Shown in pieces: positions 16,898-26,932 of a stretch of DNA of 64,000 nucleotides. The stretch spans positions 1,860,001 through 1,924,000 of the forward strand of contig CAVUZA010000002.1 in the NCBI GenBank assembly GCA_963745915.1, written 5' to 3'. The translations under genes and the position numbers were made by a program. A model generated the notes under the pieces. That model was not told the DNA's origin. It ran no database searches and saw only the letters and a program-made list of their open reading frames with translations. The DNA comes from VRUE01 sp963745915. GTDB taxonomy: Bacteria > Actinomycetota > Thermoleophilia > Solirubrobacterales > 70-9. The stretch's first letter is position 1. Every line of letters starts with the position of its first letter.

Positions 16898-16927
16898 GGC
16901 CGCTTGACAGCGGCGTTGCGGCCGGAC

Positions 16928-18370
16928 TCAGCTGGCCGGCTGGATCTTGCCGTCGACGCCGCCGAAGACGTTCTGCACGTAGGCGGGGTCCTGGATGCCG
17001 GAGGCGAAGGCGGACATCGAGCTGGAAGAGGTCTCCAGCGGCCAGTCCATGCCGCTGTCGTACTTCTCGAACCAGACCAGGGCGCGGATTCGCTGGTAGG
17101 CGGTCGGCAGCTTGGCCAGCACGTCGCTGACCCAGGCGGCCTTCGAGCCGCCGTACTCGGTCGAGCTGATCTCGCCGATCATCATCGGCTTCGTCGGCGC
17201 GATCGAGTCGACGATTTCCCTGTAGGTCGAGCTGTAGAGGTTGTCGAAGCTGCGCCAGCGGTCGGGCTTGGCCGGGTTGGTGCCGTGGTTGTAGCCGTCG
17301 AGGCAGGTCCAGTCGACGTAGGAGTCGCCGGGATACAGCGATTTGAGGTCGGTGAAGATGTGGTCGGGGTCGATGTTGGGGCACCAGACCCAGGTCACCT
17401 CGTTGGCGCCGACCGAGGCGAAGATGTCGTGCACGTGGCGCCAGACGGCGACCGATTCGCCGGACTCGTTGCCGTTGATGCCCTCCATCCAGGGGAACCA
17501 GCGTCCGTTCATCTCCCAGTTGAAGCGCATGAAGAAGGGGTGGTTCCAGCTCTTCGCCGCGCTCGCGAAGCTGCGGATGTAGGAGTCGTAGCGCCCGGCG
17601 AGCACGTCGGAAAGTTCGTAGTCGGGCTCCACCTTCTGCGACGGGATCGACTGCGAGGCCCAGCTGAAGACCGGGATCGAGCCGTGTTCGCGGATCAGGT
17701 TCATCGGCCCGGTCGGGAAGTTGTAGAAGTAGCAGTTGTTCGGGTCGGCGCAGTTGGCGAACGGCGAGGAGAAGTGGACCAGCGAGAGCTTCTTGTTCGC
17801 CATCTGCTCGAAGCTGGTGACCGCGCTCATGTCCCAGGGGGCCTGGTGGCCGGTGATCTGGTCGCCGATCCAGGCGCCCCAGTAGATCGGGGCGGCGCTC
17901 GGTGCCGGGGTGGGCTCTTCCGGAGCCGGGGCCGGTTCTTCGGGAGCAGGTTCTTCCGGCGCGGGCGCGGGTTCTTCGGGCACGGGAGCAGGATCTTCGG
18001 GCGCAGGAGCAGGTTCTTCGGGGGCGGGAGCGGGCTCTTCCGGGGCGGGAGCAGGTTCTTCCGGGGCGGGCGCCGGTTCTTCGGGGGCCGGGCGCCCCTT
18101 GCCCTTGCCGTTCCCCTTGCCGCTGCCCCTGGTCAGCTTGCGGGCGCGGGAGGTCGAGGCCCGGAAGCAGAGCTTGCGGGCGCGGTGCCGGCGGGCCCGG
18201 GCGCGCTTGGCCTTGCGCGAGCAGGCGCCGCGCTTGAAGTGGCGCTTGCTGACCTGGACCCTCTTGCCCGAGTTGGGGGCGGCGATCGCCACCGAGGCGG
18301 AGGCGAGGACGACGCAGAGCGCGGCGACGAGGGTGGCGAGGAGGATGCGGATGTGTGCGGGGGCTGCCAT
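16928..18370 (-). CDS. secreted GH26-type glycoside hydrolase (copy 4) with Pro/Glu linker
   Basis: 480 residues. Signal peptide (LLATLVAALCVVLASASVAI), then a Cys- and Arg-rich segment (residues about 35-80), then a low-complexity linker of repeated APEEPAP units (about 90-160, DNA 17900-18095), then the catalytic domain starting APIYWGAWIGDQITG. Catalytic motifs are HPFFMRFNWEMNGRWFPW and MMIGEISSTEYG. The basic N-terminal segment plus extended linker could hold the enzyme at the wall or polymer (inference). It is the largest and most modular of the four paralogues. Confidence 0.9.
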   Translation of the reverse strand: MAAPAHIRILLATLVAALCVVLASASVAIAAPNSGKRVQVSKRHFKRGACSRKAKRARARRHRARKLCFRASTSRARKLTRGSGKGNGKGKGRPAPEEPAPAPEEPAPAPEEPAPAPEEPAPAPEDPAPVPEEPAPAPEEPAPEEPAPAPEEPTPAPSAAPIYWGAWIGDQITGHQAPWDMSAVTSFEQMANKKLSLVHFSSPFANCADPNNCYFYNFPTGPMNLIREHGSIPVFSWASQSIPSQKVEPDYELSDVLAGRYDSYIRSFASAAKSWNHPFFMRFNWEMNGRWFPWMEGINGNESGESVAVWRHVHDIFASVGANEVTWVWCPNIDPDHIFTDLKSLYPGDSYVDWTCLDGYNHGTNPAKPDRWRSFDNLYSSTYREIVDSIAPTKPMMIGEISSTEYGGSKAAWVSDVLAKLPTAYQRIRALVWFEKYDSGMDWPLETSSSSMSAFASGIQDPAYVQNVFGGVDGKIQPAS

Positions 18371-18423
18371 GCACGGAGCTGATCGACTCCGGCACAGCGC
18401 ACTGCAGCCCCGTTGTGCGGCCC

Positions 18424-18437
18424 TGGACGTTTGTCCA
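18424..18437. promoter_or_regulatory. shared 14-bp dyad upstream of GH26 copy 4
   Basis: TGGACGTTTGTCCA, identical to 16884-16897, 54 bp before the start of copy 4 and in the 81-bp gap before the glycosyltransferase fusion gene. Confidence 0.5.
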
Positions 18438-18451
18438 AGCGGCGGCGGCGC

Positions 18452-20548
18452 TCAGCGCACGGATCGGTACAGATCCTGCAGACCGGCGGCGCACTCGTCC
18501 CAGGTGCTGAGCCGGGGACGGTCCTCGGGGGGCGGCGCGGCGAGCGCCTCGAGCACCGCCCGCCCGACGCCCTCGGGGGTCTCGTCGGGCTGCACGGAGC
18601 GGGCGAAGCCGTCGGCGGCGATCTCGGCCAGGCCGGTCGAGTCGGCGACCAGCAGACGCCGCCCGGCCGCCGCCGCCTCGAGCGCGACCAGCGGGTGGGT
18701 CTCGAAGTCGCTGAGCAGGATCACCAGCGAGACCGTCTGCAGCAGCTCGGCCATCGCCTCGGGCCGGTCGGGGGGTGTGCTGGTGAACTCGACCCGCCCG
18801 GCGAGGCCGAGCCCCTCCGCCTGCTCGCGCAGGGTGCCCTCGTAGGGGCCGGTGCCGACGATCAGCAGCCGTGCCTGCGGCTCGCTCTCGAGCACGTAGG
18901 GGAAGGCGGCGATCGCCCGGTGGTGGCCCTTGTAGCGCTCGAGCCTGCCGATCGAGGCCAGGGTCGGCGGGCCCTGTGGCTGGCCGTTGGCGCCACTGGC
19001 GGCGCTGAAGGAGAGGTCGGTGCCGTTGGGGATCAGGGCGAAGCGCTCGGCCGGCAAGCCGAGCTCCTCGCCGTACTCCTCGACCTCGAAGCGAGCGACG
19101 GCGACCAGGCGCGAGGCGCGGCGCAGCAGCGGCCCGAGCAGCAGGCGCTGCAGCCCGCGCACCCGGTTGCGCGCCTCGGAGGAGTGGCCGCCGCCGTGGA
19201 AGGTGACGACGTAGGGGATGCCGAGCCAGAGCGCCCGCAGCATCGCCAGCGGGGCGACGAAGGTGTGGTAGCTCTGCACGTGGACGACGTCCCACGGCCG
19301 GCGCGAGATCTCGCGCCACAGCCGCGGCGCCAGGCACCAGTCGCGGTTCGCGGGCCAGGCGCGCACGGTGCGGATCGCGACGCCGTCGCGCTCGTCCTCG
19401 CGCAGCGCCGGGCCGCCGGGCTCGGTGCAGAGCACCTCGACCTCCTCGCCCGCGGCCGCCAGCCGGCGGCTGACCTCCATCACGTGGCGCTCGACGCCGC
19501 CCTGGCTGAGCGGGCTGCGCGGCGTGACCATCAGCACCCGCAGACCGGTCCCGTCGCCCTGCTCGCCCTCCTCACTGGCTCGCCGCCGTTCCAGCCGCCG
19601 CCGCTCGCCGCCTGCGGAGAGGTAGCCCGCCGTGGTGGTCAGCAGGCCGGCGACGATCGCCGCCGCCCGCGCCAGCCCGCTGGGCCGCCCGCGGAAGGCG
19701 TCGCCGAGGCCGCCGAGGACGCCAAGTGGCAGCGTGCGGCTGGTGTAGGTGCGCTCGGCTTCCAGCCCCGAGTCGCTGCCGACCAGGCCGGCCAGCACCG
19801 CCTTGGAGCGGCCCTCGCCGCGGCAGCGCGAGGCGAAGTAGGAGCGGGTGGCGCGCGCGGCGGGGACGAAGTGGTCGACGACGGCGTCGGGGTCGTAGAG
19901 GATCCGGCCCTCGGGCCTCAGCTCGGCGACCCGGATGCAGAGGTCGGTCTCCTCGCAGCCGGCGGGGATCGTCCCGACCCGGCCCAGCTCGTGGCGGAAG
20001 CCGCCCACCGCTTCCAGCACCTCGCGGCGGAAGGACATGTTGGCGCCGACCAGGTTGCGCACCGGCTGCGGCGCGGCCGGCATCCCCGAGTGGGTGCAGC
20101 CGACCACCCAGTCGAACTCGGGCGGGAACCAGGCGGGCCGGCCCCGCTCCCAGACGGGCCGCACGGCCCCGCCGGCGCCGAGCACGGCCGGGTCGGCGTA
20201 GGCCGCGCCGAGTCGCTCGAGCCAGTCCGGGGCGGCGGTGGCGTCGTCGTCGAGGAAGGCGACGACGTCGCCGCCGCAGGCGGCCATGCCGCTGTTGCGC
20301 GCCCCCGAGAGCCCCTGCTCCTCCTCGTTCTCGACCAGGCGCAGGTCGGGCCAGCGCCGCCCCGCCTCGGCCAGCAGCTCGGGCGAGTGGTCGACGCAGA
20401 GCACGATCTCGTGCGGCGGCGCCGACTGCGCCCGCAGCGACTCGATCGCCCGGGCGAGCAGATCGAGACGCTCGACGGTGTAAGCGCAGATCAGGACGGA
20501 GATCGTCACGCCGTCCGCATCGGCTGCAGGGCCGGAACCAGTAGGCAC
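18452..20548 (-). CDS. two-domain glycosyltransferase (GT2 fused to GT4)
   Basis: 698 residues. Residues about 13-310 form a GT2 domain (ISVLICAYTVERLDLLARAI, then LSGARNSGMAACGGDVVAFLDDDATAAPDW with the DDD metal site). Residues about 335-690 form a GT4/GT-B domain (VLMVTPRSPLSQGGVERHVM, a later SIGRLERYKGHHRAIAAF and the nucleotide-binding FETHPLVALEAAAAGRR). Two transferases in one chain suggest sequential addition of two sugars to the same repeat unit. Start is GTG 20548; a second GTG at ADADGVTISV is possible. It is divergent from another GT4 gene 43 bp away. Confidence 0.88.
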   Translation of the reverse strand: MPTGSGPAADADGVTISVLICAYTVERLDLLARAIESLRAQSAPPHEIVLCVDHSPELLAEAGRRWPDLRLVENEEEQGLSGARNSGMAACGGDVVAFLDDDATAAPDWLERLGAAYADPAVLGAGGAVRPVWERGRPAWFPPEFDWVVGCTHSGMPAAPQPVRNLVGANMSFRREVLEAVGGFRHELGRVGTIPAGCEETDLCIRVAELRPEGRILYDPDAVVDHFVPAARATRSYFASRCRGEGRSKAVLAGLVGSDSGLEAERTYTSRTLPLGVLGGLGDAFRGRPSGLARAAAIVAGLLTTTAGYLSAGGERRRLERRRASEEGEQGDGTGLRVLMVTPRSPLSQGGVERHVMEVSRRLAAAGEEVEVLCTEPGGPALREDERDGVAIRTVRAWPANRDWCLAPRLWREISRRPWDVVHVQSYHTFVAPLAMLRALWLGIPYVVTFHGGGHSSEARNRVRGLQRLLLGPLLRRASRLVAVARFEVEEYGEELGLPAERFALIPNGTDLSFSAASGANGQPQGPPTLASIGRLERYKGHHRAIAAFPYVLESEPQARLLIVGTGPYEGTLREQAEGLGLAGRVEFTSTPPDRPEAMAELLQTVSLVILLSDFETHPLVALEAAAAGRRLLVADSTGLAEIAADGFARSVQPDETPEGVGRAVLEALAAPPPEDRPRLSTWDECAAGLQDLYRSVR

Positions 20549-20591
20549 GCGCCGATTCTGGCACGCGCATGCCGACGCTACGGTTGGCCCG

Positions 20592-21842
20592 ATGCGGATC
20601 CTGATGCTGACCCAGACCTACGCGCCGATCGTCGGCGGCGTGGAGCGGATGGTCGAGGACTTGAGCGCCGAGCTCAGCGACCGTGGCCACCAGGTGGCGG
20701 TCGCGACGCTGCGCCAGCCGGCCGGCGAGGACGCCACCGTCCGCAACGGCATCGCCGTGCACAGGCTGGGCAGCGTCGTCCACCGGGTGCCGGGGATCAA
20801 GCTCGACTCCGAGCGTCACCACGCGCCGCCGCTGCCCGATCCGGAGATCGCCTTCGAGCTGCGACGCCTGCTGCGCAGCGAGCGCCCCGACGTGATTCAC
20901 GCCCACAACTGGCTGGTCAACTCCTACGTCCCGCTCGACCGCGACCGCGGTCCCGCCCTGGCCCTCTCGATGCACGACTACGGTCTGGTCTGCGCGACCA
21001 AGCGCTTCCTCAACCGCGGTGCCGATTGCACCGGCCCGCGCACCGGCAAGTGCGTGCGCTGCGCCGGCGATTACTACGGTCGCCTCAAGGGAGCCGGCGT
21101 CGCCTTCGGCACGCGGCTCGCCGAGCCACGCCTGCGCCGCGCCGTCGACGTCTTCCTCCCGGTCAGCACCGCGGTCCGCGATCGCTGCGGGTTCGGCGAG
21201 GGAGAGCTGCACCGGGTGATTCCCAACTTCATCGGCGAGCTGCCGCCGCCTGTCGCCGAAGACCCGCGCCTGGCCGGGTTGCCGGCCGAGCCGTTCATCC
21301 TCTACTTCGGCGACGTCACCGTCGACAAGGGCGGGCGCCAGTTGGTCGAGGCTTACAAGGCGCTCGAGGACCCACCGCCGCTGGTCCTCGTCGGGCGCTG
21401 CTACCTGCGTGAGCTGGCCGAGATCCCGGGTGTCGTCGCCCTCGGCCGTCTCCCGCACAGGCTGGCGATCGAGACGCTGCGCCACTCGCTTTTCACCGTC
21501 GTCCCCTCGCTGCTGCCGGAGACCTTCGGCCTGGTCGCGCTGGAGACCGCGGCCGCCGGCAAGCCGATCGTCGCCTCGCGGATCGGCGGTCTGCTCGACG
21601 TGGTGGTGGACGGCGAGACCGGCATTCTCGTCGCCCCGGCCGCCCGCGAGGCGATGACTGCGGCGATGCGCCGCCTGCTCGACGATCCGGCACTGCGCGA
21701 GCGCATGGGCGCTGCCGCCCGCGAGCGGGTTCGGCGCTTCAGCCCCGCGGCGGTGGTGCCCCAGTTCGAGGCGGCCTACGAGCTGGCGCTCGAGGCGCGC
21801 CGGGCTCGGGCCTCGACGGGGGGCATCGATGGTTCGAGGTAG
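20592..21842 (+). CDS. glycosyltransferase family 4 protein
   Basis: 416 residues of GT-B fold. The N-terminus MRILMLTQTYAPIVGGVERM is the GT4 acceptor-domain signature. The C-terminal domain has YFGDVTVDKGGRQLVEAYKA and the EX7E-like donor site PETFGLVALETAAAGKP. A four-Cys insert is present around residues 137-160 (LVCATKRFLN...CTGPRTGKCVRCAGDYYG). The same insert occurs in the GT4 at 34784, so the two are close paralogues with a possible metal-binding knuckle. Confidence 0.92.
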   Translation: MRILMLTQTYAPIVGGVERMVEDLSAELSDRGHQVAVATLRQPAGEDATVRNGIAVHRLGSVVHRVPGIKLDSERHHAPPLPDPEIAFELRRLLRSERPDVIHAHNWLVNSYVPLDRDRGPALALSMHDYGLVCATKRFLNRGADCTGPRTGKCVRCAGDYYGRLKGAGVAFGTRLAEPRLRRAVDVFLPVSTAVRDRCGFGEGELHRVIPNFIGELPPPVAEDPRLAGLPAEPFILYFGDVTVDKGGRQLVEAYKALEDPPPLVLVGRCYLRELAEIPGVVALGRLPHRLAIETLRHSLFTVVPSLLPETFGLVALETAAAGKPIVASRIGGLLDVVVDGETGILVAPAAREAMTAAMRRLLDDPALRERMGAAARERVRRFSPAAVVPQFEAAYELALEARRARASTGGIDGSR

Positions 21843-21872
21843 ATGGCGACCTACGTTCCGGCAGATGGCGAA

Positions 21873-23186
21873 CTAGACCCTGCGGGGGCGAGATATGGCA
21901 CGACTCCGCCGGCGCGCCAACAGGGCGAGGGCGACGCAGAGCCCGGTCAGTTTGCCCGCCGCCCAGCCGACGCCGGCGCCCTCGAGTCCGAGCGGCGCCA
22001 GCAGCACCCAGGTGGCTGAGACGGTCAGCGCCAGCGTTGCCCAGGTTGCGATCGCGGCTTCGCGCAGGCGGCCGCGGATGCGCAGGTAGGCCATGCAGAG
22101 CTGGAAGCCGGCGTCGAAGAGGGCCGAGCCGACCAGGATCAGCAGCAGGGTCGAGCCCGCTTCGGCGTAGGCGGTGCCGAAGGCGGCGAGGATCAGCGGC
22201 CCGGCGAGGATCAGCAGCAGGGCGGCGGGGCCGGAGAGCATCGCGATGTGGCGGGCGGCGCGGCGCACTTCGCCGCCGACCTCTCCGGGCCGGTGGGTGC
22301 CCTCGGCGAAGAGCGCGTTGGCGATCGCCGGGGCGATGAAGAAGAGGCCCGAGGCGAGCATGAAGGTCGTGTAGAAGTAGGCATTCTCCGTCGTGCCCAG
22401 CCGCGCCGAGACCAGCACCGGCAGCAGGTAGGCGGAAGCCTGGGAGCCGAGGTTGATCGACTGGTGGCCGGCGATCAGGCCGCGCATCGCGCGCAGCTCG
22501 CCGCGCCAGCCGCTCAGCGTTGCCCTGAACTCGTGGCCGAGGGCGGGAAGCACGCGGGTGAAGGCGAAGACGTCGATCAGCACGAACGATCCGGCCCAGA
22601 TCGCCAGGATCCAGGTCGTCCCCGGGACCGGCGCGACGGCGGCGAGGCCGACCAGGGCGAGGCGCAGCACGGCGGCGATCGCGTTGCGGACGAAGGCGAG
22701 CTTGGCGCGGCGCTCGGCGATGCAGGCGTGGTCGATGACCAGCGAGCAGGCGGCGCCGGCCACCCCGAAGGGCAGCAGCAGGAAGCTGGCCAGGCCGATG
22801 CCGCCCTTCAGCGCCGGAATCAGCAGCGGCAGCAGGACGGCGGCTGCGGTGCCGCCGAGCAGGCTGGCGACGGCGGAGGCGGCGACCGCGGTGGTCACGG
22901 TCAGCGACCAGGGCCGGCCGGCCGGTCGCGAGGCGAGGCGTGAGACCAGCACCTGGCCGAGGCCGAGGTTGGTGAAGACCGAGACGAAGAGCATCGCCGA
23001 GATCAGCGCCGCGGCGCGGCCAACTTCGGCGGCGGGCAGGGTGCGGGCGGCGAGCACCCAGAAGACGAAGCCGAGCCCCATCGTCGCCACGTTCATGCCG
23101 AGGATGTAGATGCCGTTGCGAAGCAGCGATTCGCCGAAGAGGCGACCCAGCCAGGCGCGTGCCCGTATCGTGGTGCCCCTGAGCAT
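21873..23186 (-). CDS. polysaccharide flippase (Wzx/MATE-like, MOP superfamily)
   Basis: 437 residues with about 12 predicted membrane helices starting GIYILGMNVATMGLGFVFWV. The pattern is that of lipopolysaccharide-biosynthesis flippases (PST/MOP). They move undecaprenyl-linked repeat units across the membrane. The gene is divergent from the Wzm gene (start 23260), so a flippase and an ABC exporter sit side by side. No Wzy polymerase is obvious, though the membrane proteins at 37-41 kb could include an unrecognised one. Confidence 0.85.
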   Translation of the reverse strand: MLRGTTIRARAWLGRLFGESLLRNGIYILGMNVATMGLGFVFWVLAARTLPAAEVGRAAALISAMLFVSVFTNLGLGQVLVSRLASRPAGRPWSLTVTTAVAASAVASLLGGTAAAVLLPLLIPALKGGIGLASFLLLPFGVAGAACSLVIDHACIAERRAKLAFVRNAIAAVLRLALVGLAAVAPVPGTTWILAIWAGSFVLIDVFAFTRVLPALGHEFRATLSGWRGELRAMRGLIAGHQSINLGSQASAYLLPVLVSARLGTTENAYFYTTFMLASGLFFIAPAIANALFAEGTHRPGEVGGEVRRAARHIAMLSGPAALLLILAGPLILAAFGTAYAEAGSTLLLILVGSALFDAGFQLCMAYLRIRGRLREAAIATWATLALTVSATWVLLAPLGLEGAGVGWAAGKLTGLCVALALLARRRSRAISRPRRV

Positions 23187-23259
23187 GCGATCCGCATTCT
23201 CGCGTATCGCTCAGCGTCTACTACGAGGGGTGGGCCCGCCGGCGCAGAACTTGAGTTCG

Positions 23260-24147
23260 ATGAGCGCCGCGCCGATGCAGCAGCCGATGGAGACTGAGAC
23301 CGCGCCCTCGCCGGCCCCGAGCCCGGCCGTCGAGACGATCCGCCTGCAGGCGACGCGCGGCTTCAGCCGCGTGCTTGCGCCGCGCGAGCTCTGGCGCTAC
23401 CGCGACCTCGCCTACCAGATCGCCGCCCGCGACGTGACCGTTCGCTACCGCCAGACGGCGCTCGGCGCCGCCTGGGCGATCCTGCAGCCGGTCGGCTTCA
23501 TGGTCGTCTTCTCACTTTTCTTCGGCGGCGTCGCCGGGGTCTCGTCCGACGGGCTGCCCTACGCCCTCTTCAGCCTCGCCGCGCTCGTCCCCTGGACCTT
23601 CCTCGCAAACTCACTGCTGCTCGGCTCCGAGAGCCTGGTGGGCAACGTCGATTTGGTTGCGAAAATCTACTTCCCGCGGATCTTCATGCCCGCAGGCGCG
23701 ATCGCCGCCGGCCTCGTCGATTTGAGCGTCTCGCTCGTCATTCTCTTCGTCATAGTCATGGTTTATGGCATCGTGCCGCCGCTCGCCGTCCTCGTTCTGC
23801 CCGCTCTGATCGCGATCATGCTTGCCACCGTGCTCGGCGCCACCGCGGCGCTCTCGGCGATCAACGTGCGCTACCGCGACATCAAGTACGTGATCCCCTT
23901 CGCGATCCAGATGTGGCTGTTCGCCACCCCGGTGGTCTACTCCAGCAGTCTCATCGCCGAGCCCTGGCGAACCCTGACCGCGATCAACCCGATGGTCGGG
24001 GTGGTCGAAGGATTCCGCTGGGCGGTGCTCGGCTCCGATGCGCCGACGGCGCTGATCGGAGTCTCAGCTGTCTCCGCGCTGGTCATCCTCTTTGCCGGCC
24101 TCGCATACTTCGACCGAGTCGAGCGCGGTTTCGCCGACTTCATCTGA
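23260..24147 (+). CDS. ABC-2 type polysaccharide exporter, permease (Wzm/TagG-like)
   Basis: 295 residues from ATG 23260 (ATG 23275 also possible). The hallmark ABC2-membrane opening LAYQIAARDVTVRYRQTALG is followed by six membrane helices including AWAILQPVGFMVVFSLFFGG. The stop is 3 bp before the ATPase gene. Together they export a completed lipid-linked polysaccharide from the cytoplasm. Confidence 0.94.
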   Translation: MSAAPMQQPMETETAPSPAPSPAVETIRLQATRGFSRVLAPRELWRYRDLAYQIAARDVTVRYRQTALGAAWAILQPVGFMVVFSLFFGGVAGVSSDGLPYALFSLAALVPWTFLANSLLLGSESLVGNVDLVAKIYFPRIFMPAGAIAAGLVDLSVSLVILFVIVMVYGIVPPLAVLVLPALIAIMLATVLGATAALSAINVRYRDIKYVIPFAIQMWLFATPVVYSSSLIAEPWRTLTAINPMVGVVEGFRWAVLGSDAPTALIGVSAVSALVILFAGLAYFDRVERGFADFI

Positions 24148-24150
24148 GAA

Positions 24151-25407
24151 ATGGCCGACGTCGCGATCGCAGCGGAGGAACTTGGAAAGAGCTACACGCT
24201 CGGCCTGAACTCGCGTGGCTACGGCACTCTGCGGGAGAGCATCGTCAGCGGCGCCAAGCGTGTCACCGGAAGGCTCACGGGGGCCGGCGAGCGGATCGAA
24301 CCGGATGTGCTGTGGGCTCTGCGCGATCTCTCGGTGACGATCCACAGCGGCGACGTGGTGGGCTTGATTGGGCATAACGGAGCCGGTAAGAGCACGCTGC
24401 TGAAGATCATCTCGCGGATCACCGAGCCGACAGAGGGCTGGGTCGACGTCACCGGTCGAGCTGGCTCGCTGCTCGAGGCTGGCACCGGCTTCCATCCCGA
24501 GCTGACCGGCCGTGAGAACATCTTTCTCAACGGTGCCATCCTCGGCATGCGCCGCTCCGACATTCGCGCCCGCTTCGACGAAATCGTCGAGTTCGCCGAA
24601 GTAGAGCGATTCCTCGACACGCCGGTCAAGCGTTACTCGAGCGGCATGTCGGTGCGTCTCGCCTTCGCCGTCGCTGCCCACCTGGAGCCGGAGATCCTGC
24701 TCGTCGATGAGGTGCTCGCAGTCGGCGACGCCGCCTTCCAGCGCAAGTCTCTCACCAAGATGAGCGATGTTGCCGCTGAAGGTCGTACGGTGATCTTCGT
24801 CTCGCACAACCTCTCGATCATTCAGGCTCTCTGCAAACGAGGGATCCTGCTCGAAGCGGGTGGAGTGGTCGCGGATTCCTCGGTTTCCGAGACGGTCGAC
24901 GAGTACCTGCGCAGTCTCGAGCGCGCTGCCGGCACCGATCTGCTGGAGCGAACCGACCGCGACGGTCGCGGCTGGAAAGAGACGCTGATCAAGCGGGTCT
25001 CCGTTCACGATGTCGCCGGTGGCCATGAGGACGTGATCGTCGGTGGCCGACCCGCGACGATCTCCGTTGAGGTGACCGAGGTGCTGCCGAAAATGGAGTG
25101 CCAGATCACCATCCTCAACAGCTTCGGGGTGGCGGTCACGAGTGTCGACAGCGAACTCTCCGCGCCGGCCGACGCTCGCGACCCCGAGATGGGCACGACG
25201 ATCGAGTGCGAACTCAACTCACTGCCGCTCATCCCGGGACGCTATCGCCTCGACGTCCTCGTCAAGGGTCGGCGCATGATTCAGGATGCTCTGCATGCTG
25301 CCGGCTTCTTCGACGTCGAGCCCGGGGTCATAGAGGAGCGCCCGATGCCTGCCGCCGGAGCCGATGGCGATCTGGTCTTGCCGCACGTCTGGCGGCTGCC
25401 GCAGTAG
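24151..25407 (+). CDS. ABC exporter ATPase (Wzt/TagH-like) with C-terminal carbohydrate-binding-type domain
   Basis: 418 residues. The ATPase part (about 1-250) has Walker A GHNGAGKST, signature YSSGMSVRLAFA, Walker B ILLVDEVLAVGD and the switch His in IFVSHN. Residues about 270-400 match the Wzt C-terminal sandwich domain that recognises the end of the exported glycan. Presence of that domain implies a polymer with a capped or modified non-reducing end, which fits the modification enzymes encoded nearby (inference). Confidence 0.94.
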   Translation: MADVAIAAEELGKSYTLGLNSRGYGTLRESIVSGAKRVTGRLTGAGERIEPDVLWALRDLSVTIHSGDVVGLIGHNGAGKSTLLKIISRITEPTEGWVDVTGRAGSLLEAGTGFHPELTGRENIFLNGAILGMRRSDIRARFDEIVEFAEVERFLDTPVKRYSSGMSVRLAFAVAAHLEPEILLVDEVLAVGDAAFQRKSLTKMSDVAAEGRTVIFVSHNLSIIQALCKRGILLEAGGVVADSSVSETVDEYLRSLERAAGTDLLERTDRDGRGWKETLIKRVSVHDVAGGHEDVIVGGRPATISVEVTEVLPKMECQITILNSFGVAVTSVDSELSAPADARDPEMGTTIECELNSLPLIPGRYRLDVLVKGRRMIQDALHAAGFFDVEPGVIEERPMPAAGADGDLVLPHVWRLPQ

Positions 25408-25414
25408 GCGAACG

Positions 25415-26926
<1,512 letters not shown>

Positions 26927-26932
<6 letters not shown>

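Noticed and set aside
16461..19337. Long minus-strand frame of 958 codons across GH26 copies 3 and 4 and the GT fusion.
   Set aside because: Out of phase with three genes that have recognised catalytic motifs.
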